In this document: positions 1-5,390 of the stretch, one piece after another | Position numbering within the stretch: position 1 is the first letter of the stretch | How the letters are laid out: each line of letters opens with the position of its first letter | Source of the DNA: Syntrophaceae bacterium | GTDB taxonomy: Bacteria > Desulfobacterota > Syntrophia > Syntrophales > Fen-1087 | Direction: 5' to 3' | DNA: 5,390 nt | Assembly (NCBI GenBank): GCA_003161855.1 | Contig: PMNM01000075.1 | Span: 20,830-26,219 of the forward strand | Notes under the pieces: generated by a model | Database searches by the model: none | What the model was told of the DNA's origin: nothing | The model's input: the letters and a program-made list of their open reading frames with translations, nothing else | Program-made: the position numbers and the translations under genes

Positions 1-1201
1 CCTCCTCTTTCAGGACCTGACGTGCTTCCTTTGAAATGACATACCTTCCATCAAAAAAAATATCTATATGCTCTCCGATATCCGATAACGTGACCAGATC
101 ATCCCTGACCGCATCAATCACCCTCTGCAGCCAGAAAAAATCCAGTCTGTCGACATCATAACCGGCAACTCGGATGAAAGGTAACAATCGCACGGTCAAC
201 TGGTGAAGGTCACTCTGCCTGATATAAATGCCATTCAGCCATTTCAGCTTCTCTTCATCGAAAATGGCACCGCTCTTTCCGGCGCGATCCATGGAGAAGG
301 CTTCCATGATTTCTTCCCGGGAACAGACTTCCCTGCCCGCCCCCAAAGAACTGCCAAGCAGCGAAAGATAATTGAAAAGAGCCTCCGGAAAGATTCCTTT
401 TTCCCTGAATTCCCGGACTGTCACAGACCCGTGTCGTTTGCTGAGTTTCGACCTGTCTTTTCCCAGAATCAAGGAATGATGGGCAAACTCAGGCGGCTTG
501 AATCCAAGAGCCTGATAGATCAAAATCTGCAAGGCCGTGTTGGAGAGGTGATCCTCTCCCCGGATCACATGGGATATTTTCATCAGATGATCATCGACGA
601 CCACCGCAAAATTGTAGGCGGGAATGCCGTTAGAACGGACGATGATAAAATCTCCCATCGCATCGGCATCAAATTTCATGGCCCCGCGAATCAAATCCCG
701 GAAGGTGATCCGTCCCGTTCCGACCTTGAAGCGGTAGGACGGCTGTCTTCCCGCTTCCGCCATTGCCTTTCTTGCCTCATCACTCAGATTCCGGCATTTG
801 CCCATGTACCGGGGCATCATTTTTCTGAAGATCAGTTCGGCCCGCTCAGCCTCCAGTTCCTCTTCGGTACAGTAACAGGGATAAACACAATCCGTGCGGA
901 TCAGTATTTCCAGAAAATTCTGGTATATATTGAGTCTTTCGCTCTGATGATAAGGCCCGCATTCTCCGCCTTTTCCGGGGCCTTCATCCCAGTCAATGGA
1001 AAGCCAGTCAAGATCCTCCTGTATTCCGGATTCAAAAGCCTTTGTCGTCCGGAGCGGGTCCGTATCCTCAATGCGGAGGATGAAATCTCCCCGAAAGTGC
1101 CTCGCAAACAACCAGTTGAACAGCGCTGTTCTGGCATTGCCGACATGAAGATCTCCTGTGGGCGATGGTGCAAACCGGACCCTTGGTCTTGCGAAGGTCA
1201 T
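1..1201 (-). CDS. gltX: Glutamyl-tRNA synthetase (GluRS), 3' end outside the window
   Basis: Class I aminoacyl-tRNA synthetase that activates glutamate with ATP and charges tRNA-Glu in the cytoplasm. 400 codons are visible without a stop; family members have roughly 460-490 residues, so a C-terminal part of the anticodon-binding region is missing only because the window ends. The N-terminus RVRFAPSPTGDLHVGNAR carries the HIGH-type ATP motif (H19-V-G-N22), and the KMSKS-type loop is KLSKRHG (K252-G258), which is typical of GluRS and unlike GlnRS. RGEDHLSN is also present. A zinc-knuckle region has C109-Y-C111 and C136, with the same spacing as in E. coli GluRS, but the fourth position is N138 rather than His. 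The ATG start overlaps the ispF stop (ATGA) and is preceded by a purine-rich AGGGGGG, so translation is probably coupled to ispF. An ancestor-like role in tRNA-Gln misacylation cannot be judged here. Confidence 0.96.
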   Translation of the reverse strand, partial: MTFARPRVRFAPSPTGDLHVGNARTALFNWLFARHFRGDFILRIEDTDPLRTTKAFESGIQEDLDWLSIDWDEGPGKGGECGPYHQSERLNIYQNFLEILIRTDCVYPCYCTEEELEAERAELIFRKMMPRYMGKCRNLSDEARKAMAEAGRQPSYRFKVGTGRITFRDLIRGAMKFDADAMGDFIIVRSNGIPAYNFAVVVDDHLMKISHVIRGEDHLSNTALQILIYQALGFKPPEFAHHSLILGKDRSKLSKRHGSVTVREFREKGIFPEALFNYLSLLGSSLGAGREVCSREEIMEAFSMDRAGKSGAIFDEEKLKWLNGIYIRQSDLHQLTVRLLPFIRVAGYDVDRLDFFWLQRVIDAVRDDLVTLSDIGEHIDIFFDGRYVISKEARQVLKEE

Positions 1202-1680
1202 TCATCCCCCCTCTTCCTGACCGTCACGACTGCATAGGCGACAACCCCTTCCTGACGCCCTGCGAAGCCCATCCCTTCACTGGTTTTGGCTTTGATACTG
1301 ATGTTTTCTGTTGAAATATTTAACGCTTTCGCAATATTTGCAGACATTTCCTGAGTATATCCTGATAGTTTTGGCTTTTCCAGAATGACGGTTGAATCGA
1401 TATTATGAACGAGATAGCCCTTGTTTTCCCCTAAAACCCTGACCCGTTCGAGCAGCCTCAGACTGGATATATTTTTATAGGCCGGATCTGTATCCGGAAA
1501 ATGCCGGCCGATATCACCGGCAGCCATGGCACCGAGAATCGCATCACAAACGGCATGGACAAGGACATCCGCATCGGAATGCCCCTGCAGACCCATCTCA
1601 TGGGGGATCTCCACACCCCCAAGAATAAACCGCCTTCCCGCAACCAGCCGGTGGCTGTCATAGCCAAAGCCAATTCTCAT
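1198..1680 (-). CDS. ispF: 2-C-methyl-D-erythritol 2,4-cyclodiphosphate synthase
   Basis: Cytoplasmic enzyme of the MEP isoprenoid pathway. It converts CDP-methylerythritol 2-phosphate to the cyclic diphosphate MEcPP with release of CMP, and the family works as a homotrimer with metal ions at the subunit interfaces. The 160-residue length is standard. Visible motifs are the N-terminal GYDSHR with metal ligands D8 and H10, the HSDADVLVHA segment with H34, D36 and the third ligand H42, GDIGRHFPDTD (55-65), and the C-terminal KTSEGMGFAGRQEGV (132-146) with the conserved threonine T133 and E135. All expected active-site residues are present, so the enzyme should be functional. The ATG lies in an ATGA overlap with the ispD stop, and AAGGTGA about 7 bases upstream, inside the ispD end, is a good ribosome binding site. 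Its own stop overlaps the gltX start in the same way. Confidence 0.98.
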   Translation of the reverse strand: MRIGFGYDSHRLVAGRRFILGGVEIPHEMGLQGHSDADVLVHAVCDAILGAMAAGDIGRHFPDTDPAYKNISSLRLLERVRVLGENKGYLVHNIDSTVILEKPKLSGYTQEMSANIAKALNISTENISIKAKTSEGMGFAGRQEGVVAYAVVTVRKRGDE

Positions 1681-2378
1681 GGAACTGTCACCTTCCGTGT
1701 TTTCATCAAAAGCTCCGCCAGGAGAAGATCTTCCGGTGTGGTGATTTTGATGTTTTCATAGGTTGCCGGGATCATTCTGACCGGATGTCCCATCCGTTCG
1801 ACCAGGGAAGCATCATCCGTCCCGTAAAAATGATCCTGATAAGCCCTCTGATAGGCCTCTTGAATAATCAACCGTTTGAAGGCCTGCGGGGTTTGCGTCA
1901 GCCACAACATCTGCCGGTTCAGGGTTTCAAGAATCCATCCGTCCTGATCCACCCGTTTAACCGTATCCTTGACCGGGACACCCACCGCAACCGCTCCGTG
2001 CTTTGCTGCTTCCTGGACAGCAAGACGGATCAATTTCCCGGAAATAAAAGGTCTGACGCCGTCATGGATCAGCACAATGTCGCAGTCGTCGCCAATAACG
2101 TCAAGCCCGTTTTTGACTGAATCCTGCCTCTTATTGCCTCCGGCTAGAATCTGACTAACTTTTGAAAGGCTGTAGCGCTCAACGATCAATGACCCTACCT
2201 TGTGAATATCCTCTTCGGGTACAACCAGTAAAATATCATCGATGAGCAATGAAAGCTGGAAAATTTTGAGGGTATGCACGAGAAGGGGAATATCGCCAAC
2301 AGGCAGATACTGTTTAGGGAAACGGCTGTCCATCCTCTTTCCTGACCCGCCGGCAGGAATAATGGCAACATTTTTCAT
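1677..2378 (-). CDS. ispD: 2-C-methyl-D-erythritol 4-phosphate cytidylyltransferase
   Basis: MEP-pathway enzyme that joins MEP with CTP to give CDP-methylerythritol and pyrophosphate. Its 233 residues match the usual length (about 230-236). The single nucleotidyltransferase domain starts with IIPAGGSGKRM, the CTP-binding loop containing R15, followed by K22-Q-Y; these are the family's catalytic Arg/Lys pair. Further signature blocks are AGGNKRQDSV, the HDGVRPF metal/substrate loop, TQTPQAF, TDDASLVE and the C-terminal ENIKITTPEDL. Monofunctional: no IspF domain is fused, and ispF follows as a separate gene with a 4-bp overlap. The ATG at 2378 is the only start preserving the conserved N-terminus; no strong Shine-Dalgarno sequence is seen before it. 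It is the first gene after the upstream terminator, so a promoter is expected between 2379 and 2563, but none could be assigned with confidence. Confidence 0.98.
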   Translation of the reverse strand: MKNVAIIPAGGSGKRMDSRFPKQYLPVGDIPLLVHTLKIFQLSLLIDDILLVVPEEDIHKVGSLIVERYSLSKVSQILAGGNKRQDSVKNGLDVIGDDCDIVLIHDGVRPFISGKLIRLAVQEAAKHGAVAVGVPVKDTVKRVDQDGWILETLNRQMLWLTQTPQAFKRLIIQEAYQRAYQDHFYGTDDASLVERMGHPVRMIPATYENIKITTPEDLLLAELLMKTRKVTVP

Positions 2379-2409
2379 CTAAGACAAATCCCGAAAATGT
2401 CGAATTCGC

Positions 2410-2563
2410 AAAAAGTCATCATCCGATGGAAAACTCAGACGGCTTCGTTAAAATTTCCAGAAGCAAGGCGCGCGAATCCTGAGGAATGCGGTGGATAGGG
2501 ACCTACGCCGCAATGACGATGGATGAAGCGTAACACCGCATATGGCCTTTTGAAGAAGTCGTC
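2410..2563. repeat. Imperfect palindromic intergenic element, candidate dispersed repeat
   Basis: This non-coding stretch has nested inverted symmetry. The outer arms GACGGCTTCGTTAAAA (2438-2453) and TTTTGAAGAAGTCGTC (2548-2563) agree at 13 of 16 positions when one is reverse-complemented. A central hairpin has arms 2488-2499 and 2502-2511 (GCGGTGGATAGG against CCTACGCCGC, with one G-T pair and a two-base bulge). Between them, blocks around 2471-2487 and 2512-2530 are weakly complementary. The left boundary is approximate, set at the AAAAAGTC run. From memory the text GGCGCGCGAATCCTGAGGAATG followed by CCGCAATGACG resembles short repeats scattered between genes in deltaproteobacterial genomes; I could not search for this. 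No ORF or transposase is present, so if mobile it would depend on an enzyme supplied elsewhere. The ispD promoter may lie in or beside it. Confidence 0.6.
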
Positions 2564-2598
2564 AAAAAAGCCCGGGGGTTGTAAACTTCCCGGGCTTT
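2564..2598 (-). terminator. Rho-independent terminator after the PIN-TRAM gene
   Basis: Read on the minus strand, a perfect 10-bp stem AAAGCCCGGG (2598-2589) / CCCGGGCTTT (2576-2567) with a 12-base loop runs straight into a T tract (CTTTTTT, 2570-2564). It starts about ten bases after the PIN-TRAM stop codon. The GC-rich stem plus T tract is the classic intrinsic terminator form. On the opposite strand the stem is followed by only three T residues, so it should act mainly on the minus strand. Confidence 0.92.
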
Positions 2599-2608
2599 CA
2601 TCGAACGA

Positions 2609-3625
2609 TTATCGTGCGGCCAGTCCATAGGCTTTCTTTTCGGGCGCCACTCCCTTGAGTTCTGAAAAAATCATCCGACCGGCGGTCGTCTGAAGGACGC
2701 TGGTCACCAGAACCTCAACATTGGAACCCTGATGCTTCTGAGCATTATCCACAACAATCATGGTTCCGTCATCGAGATAGGCAACCCCCTGCCCCGTTTC
2801 CTTGCCTTCCTTGATGATCTTCACGGTCATCGTCTCACCGGGCAGAACAACCGGTTTAAGGGCATTCGCCAGTTCATTCACATTCAGGATCCTGATACCC
2901 TGCAGTTCTGCAACCTTGTTCAAGTTGAAATCATTGGTCACAATTTTTGCGTTTATCTTTTTCGCCAGAGCCACCAGCTTTGCATCCACGCCCTTCAGTT
3001 TGGGAAAATCCTGATCGCTGATCTCAATATTGACACCAACGCTTCTCTGCATCCGGTTCAGAATATCAAGGCCCCTTCGCCCGCGTGACCTTTTCATGGA
3101 ATCGGAAGAATCAGCAATGTACTGCAATTCATCCAGGACAAAGCGGGGAACGATCAAATTACCCTGCAAGAAACCGGTATCCGATATATCGGCGATCCGG
3201 CCGTCAATGATCACGCTGGTATCGAGAATCCGGTAATCACCACTATCTTTGGGTTGACCTAAACCAAAAAAACTGAACTCTTCGATTTTTTTCGATCCGA
3301 TTAAAAGACCCAGATAGGCCATGATTCCCGTCAGCAAGGTATAGATCCAGGGCACGACCTGCTGCTTTTCCATAATGTTACTGACAAAATTCAAGCCATA
3401 GGCCAGCAGGAACGCAATCAGCAGACCAATGATCATGCCGACAACGCCGCCAAAAATGATCCGCAGAGACACTTTCCTGATCGCTTCTTCAATATTTATA
3501 ACAAATAAGGCAATCATAAAACCTAGAAACAATCCAATCAAAGCGATGGGGAACCCGTAATAGCTATGGGCAATGAACAGACCACTTAAAGAACAGGCCA
3601 ACACCAGCAGAATTTTTACGATCAA
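2609..3625 (-). CDS. Membrane-anchored PIN-TRAM domain protein (YacL family)
   Basis: Protein of 338 residues with the layout of Bacillus YacL. Four hydrophobic segments at about 3-20, 24-44, 55-80 and 92-110 form the N-terminal membrane part. A PIN nuclease-type domain covers about 131-255 and a TRAM domain about 260-325. The PIN acidic residues are in place: D135 (LDTSVIIDGR), E166 (VLDEL), D214 (GVDAKL) and D232 (TNDFN), so metal-dependent RNase activity is plausible. TRAM domains usually bind RNA; the cellular substrate of this family is not known to me. The start is TTG rather than ATG, supported by a near-perfect ribosome binding site and by a sensible hydrophobic N-terminus. The gene is 65 bases after carD, probably co-transcribed with it, and ends at a strong terminator. 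Its position before ispD-ispF-gltX matches the Bacillus order. Confidence 0.93.
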   Translation of the reverse strand: MIVKILLVLACSLSGLFIAHSYYGFPIALIGLFLGFMIALFVINIEEAIRKVSLRIIFGGVVGMIIGLLIAFLLAYGLNFVSNIMEKQQVVPWIYTLLTGIMAYLGLLIGSKKIEEFSFFGLGQPKDSGDYRILDTSVIIDGRIADISDTGFLQGNLIVPRFVLDELQYIADSSDSMKRSRGRRGLDILNRMQRSVGVNIEISDQDFPKLKGVDAKLVALAKKINAKIVTNDFNLNKVAELQGIRILNVNELANALKPVVLPGETMTVKIIKEGKETGQGVAYLDDGTMIVVDNAQKHQGSNVEVLVTSVLQTTAGRMIFSELKGVAPEKKAYGLAAR

Positions 3626-3631
3626 CTGAAC

Positions 3632-3642
3632 TCACCTCCTTT
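3632..3642 (-). promoter_or_regulatory. Very strong Shine-Dalgarno site for the PIN-TRAM gene
   Basis: On the minus strand the sequence AAAGGAGGTGA matches the full anti-Shine-Dalgarno end of 16S rRNA. The AGGAGG core lies 9 bases before the TTG at 3625-3623. It decides the choice of this non-ATG start and may compensate for the weaker TTG initiation codon. Confidence 0.9.
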
Positions 3643-3690
3643 CTTTTATCATTTCAGAGTTTTTAAAGTCTCTCTGTATCACTCAAATAT

Positions 3691-4176
3691 TCACTGAATT
3701 GGAAATATCATCTTTAGGTCCTGCTCGATTTTTGTTTCCTCAGAATTGCTGGCCACTGAGATTTCCTTAATGAGCAGACTCTTTGCCGTATCCATCATCT
3801 TCCTCTCACCAAAGGATAGATTCTTATCGCTTTTTAAAATAAACAGATCCCGCAAAACTCCAGCAATCTCAAAGACGGACCCCGTCTTGATCTTCTCCAG
3901 ATACTCCCGGTATCGTTTATTCCAGGTTTGCTTGTCGATCGTGACGTCCTTGTTTCTCAGGATCGCGTATACTTTAGGGATCTCCGCTTCAGCAATCACT
4001 TCCCTGAGGCCTACCGCATCGGCCCCTTTCATGGGAATCATGATTTTCATGCCGTTCCCCATGATCTTCATGATGTAAAAGAGTTGCCTGCTTCCCATCA
4101 CTTCTCTATTTTCGATCGCTTCAATGATACCCACACCCTGGGCTGGATATACCGCCAAATCTCCCACCTTAAACAT
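3691..4176 (-). CDS. carD: CarD/CdnL-type RNA polymerase-binding transcription regulator
   Basis: Global transcription factor of the CarD_CdnL_TRCF family, which binds the RNA polymerase beta subunit and stabilises open promoter complexes, notably at rRNA promoters in mycobacteria and Myxococcus. With the start chosen here it has 161 residues, close to Myxococcus CdnL (about 164) and far from the larger AT-hook CarD. The N-terminal Tudor-like polymerase-interaction domain (about 1-60) opens with MFKVGDLAVYPAQGVGIIEAI, the family hallmark. The C-terminal helical domain (about 65-161) includes TWNKRYREYLEKIKTGS, whose W85 fits the tryptophan that contacts the upstream edge of the -10 element, and SFGERKMMDTAKSLLIKEIS. 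A longer reading from 4242 adds 22 residues that do not look like the family; the ATG at 4176 has a good ribosome binding site. The gene lies 74 bases after the radical SAM gene and 65 before the PIN-TRAM gene. Confidence 0.95.
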   Translation of the reverse strand: MFKVGDLAVYPAQGVGIIEAIENREVMGSRQLFYIMKIMGNGMKIMIPMKGADAVGLREVIAEAEIPKVYAILRNKDVTIDKQTWNKRYREYLEKIKTGSVFEIAGVLRDLFILKSDKNLSFGERKMMDTAKSLLIKEISVASNSEETKIEQDLKMIFPIQ

Positions 4177-4184
4177 TTTGCATA

Positions 4185-4190
4185 CCACCT
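4185..4190 (-). promoter_or_regulatory. Ribosome binding site that sets the carD start
   Basis: AGGTGG on the minus strand stands 8 bases before the ATG at 4176-4174. The alternative upstream ATG at 4242 has no comparable site, so this favours the shorter, family-like CarD N-terminus. Confidence 0.75.
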
Positions 4191-4250
4191 GCCATTCTAA
4201 ATTTGAATTAGCTGGTTTACCAGGTTTTTTAATCATAGTCAATCTGTTTC

Positions 4251-5390
4251 TCAGATATAGTGATGCATGAGCCTGAACAAGTCTTTCTCCAGCTGATCGG
4301 GCTCCTTTGCTTCGTATTCATCAACCATTTGTTTTAGCCGGATGTAGGTGTGCCGATCGGACAGGTCATCCAGTTTTCTATAAATTCCTCTTCTCCGGCC
4401 AATCCTGAAAATGATACGCTCCTGGGATGATAATTTGAAATATCGGTCAATCACGGCTAATAATTTTTCCTTATTTTCCGGCAGTTTTCCTTCCAGTTCC
4501 TCAAAAAGATTCAGGATGTGATCGCTGACAAGAGTTGTTTCGATACCGTCCAGGCATTCGATAAACCTTCTGATTTCCCGGACTACATCTTCATCGCCCA
4601 GGGGTGTAAATTCGCCTTTCTGCATCATCCCGTCAAGATCTGTTCCCCGGACAACATGCAGGGAACGCAGTCGGACAAAATCCGGATTGATCTGATTGAT
4701 CACCCTGGCCGTTTCTTCGGCGTGCTCTTTCGACCAGCGTGTACCGCCCAGCCCAGGGATCAGGGATAACGTATTCGGAAAGGGATATACCGGCGGCAAC
4801 GATTCTTTTCCCTCCCTCGATTTGGTCAGCAGCCGTCGTCCCCTTCCGGATAAATGCCAATAGGGGATCAAAGCCACTTTCCATGCCGATATGAATTCTT
4901 GACAGCCCCGCGTCGCAAAGTCTTTTCAACTCCTTTACAGATTTTCTGGCGGCTGTCTTTGAGCGGCAATAGGAGGTCACTCTTTTTACGAAAGGAAAGG
5001 TCTCTTTGACAAAATTAAGGATCTCAACGAGATGATCCGTTTTGACGATGAGAGAGTCTGCGTCCTGCAGAAAAACGGATTCACCTCCATCACATAGCCA
5101 GGACCCGACGGATTTGAAGCCGTCATGATATTGTTCGCCATGATTCCAGATCTGATTGACCACGGACTCCGTGATACGCCCCCCTTCCCCCAGCTTCCAG
5201 GATAGTGACCTGATTTCACTGGCGATATGACCGGCGTTCCCGATGTCTTTCTTGATGTCTTCTACCGTCCGTAGAGCAAAAGGGGTATCACGGTAGGAAT
5301 GACAAAAGGCACACTTGTTCCAGGGACAATTTCTCGTCACCCGGATCAGTAGGCTTCTGGCCTCGCTGGGCGGTCGGATCGGTCCCTGTT
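4251..5390 (-). pseudogene. Radical SAM protein, frameshifted, 5' end outside the window
   Basis: The visible N-terminal part reads GPIRPPSEARSLLIRVTRN and then CPWNKCAFC, a C-x4-C-x2-C cluster motif that should bind the [4Fe-4S] cluster cleaving S-adenosylmethionine. Later blocks typical of the radical SAM barrel are VFLQDADSL and SRIHIGMESGFDPLL. The reading frame from 5388 continues to a stop at 4633, but homologous sense is lost after SEYVIP. It resumes in another frame as GLGGTRWSKEHAEET and runs to the stop at 4251. Removing one copy of a 7-bp tandem repeat at 4754-4767 restores VIPGLGGTRWS and one continuous frame of 376 visible residues. As written, the C-terminal half (about 170 residues) is not made in frame. 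The motif at 5340 that could serve as a GTG start lies inside the conserved RVTRNCPW segment, so the true start is further upstream, beyond the window. The substrate is unknown; the C-terminal region is charged and helical. Alternatives to a real mutation are an assembly error or a reversible switch. Confidence 0.85.
4754..4767. repeat. 7-bp tandem duplication disrupting the radical SAM gene
   Basis: CAGGGAT occurs twice in a row on the plus strand (ATCCCTG twice on the coding strand), exactly 14 bases with no extension on either side. One copy gives GTT ATC CCT GGG CTG GGC GGT (VIPGLGG); two copies shift the frame by one base after VIP. Small exact duplications of this kind usually arise by replication slippage and can also be lost that way. 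Confidence 0.9.

Noticed and set aside
901..1173. 90-residue minus-strand frame inside gltX
   Set aside because: It is an alternative frame of gltX codons; the true frame carries the HIGH-type motif and conserved GluRS sequence over the same bases.
203..1237. 344-residue open frame on the plus strand
   Set aside because: It is fully antisense to gltX and the ispF end. The gltX frame has clear catalytic motifs, while this translation shows no recognisable domain and composition typical of an antisense shadow.
2732..3088. Plus-strand open frames opposite the PIN-TRAM gene
   Set aside because: They are antisense to a well-supported CDS, lack ribosome binding sites and show no recognisable protein features.
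4177..4242. 22-residue N-terminal extension of CarD
   Set aside because: The extension is unlike the family N-terminus and lacks a ribosome binding site, whereas the ATG at 4176 has one and starts directly at MFKVGD.
4177..4250. Possible carD promoter (TATGAT followed by an A-rich stretch)
   Set aside because: TATGAT looks like a -10 box, but no matching -35 hexamer is found at a suitable spacing, so it is not listed as a feature.
4237..4256. Small inverted repeat ATCTG-AGAAA-CAGAT at the radical SAM stop, considered as a terminator
   Set aside because: The stem is only 5 bp and AT-rich, and the following A-rich stretch is not a T tract on the minus strand.
4633..4877. Programmed ribosomal frameshifting as an explanation for the split radical SAM gene
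   Set aside because: There is no slippery heptamer or clear downstream structure. An exact 7-bp tandem duplication explains the frame change fully, and its removal restores the conserved VIPGLGG text.

Overview
All genes lie on the minus strand. The window looks like chromosomal housekeeping DNA from an anaerobic member of the former Deltaproteobacteria (Desulfobacterota, possibly Syntrophales). This placement is an inference. It rests on the protein style (CdnL-type CarD, YacL-like PIN-TRAM protein, MEP-pathway IspD/IspF), the moderate GC content, and an intergenic palindromic element that resembles ones I remember from that group. No alignment was run. No rRNA, tRNA, CRISPR array, insertion sequence or phage gene was seen.

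In transcription order (right to left): (1) a radical SAM protein (4251-5390) whose start lies outside the window and whose frame is broken by a 7-bp tandem duplication at 4754-4767; (2) a CarD/CdnL-type RNA polymerase-binding regulator (3691-4176); (3) a membrane-anchored PIN-TRAM protein of the YacL family (2609-3625), ended by a strong rho-independent terminator (2564-2598); (4) a 230-bp intergenic stretch, most of which is an imperfect palindromic element (about 2410-2563); (5) the tightly coupled block ispD-ispF-gltX (2378 down to 1), in which each junction is a 4-bp ATGA overlap. gltX runs off the left edge.

The two enzymes ispD and ispF catalyse steps of the non-mevalonate (MEP) isoprenoid pathway: CTP-dependent cytidylylation of MEP, and cyclisation of the phosphorylated product to MEcPP. 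gltX charges tRNA-Glu. The order PIN-TRAM/ispD/ispF/gltX is the same as the yacL-ispD-ispF-gltX core known from Bacillus. Here the terminator after the PIN-TRAM gene probably separates the carD/PIN-TRAM part from the isoprenoid/tRNA-synthetase part.

I found no new multi-gene system. The points most worth a second look are the 7-bp duplication that splits the radical SAM gene and the structured intergenic element in front of ispD.
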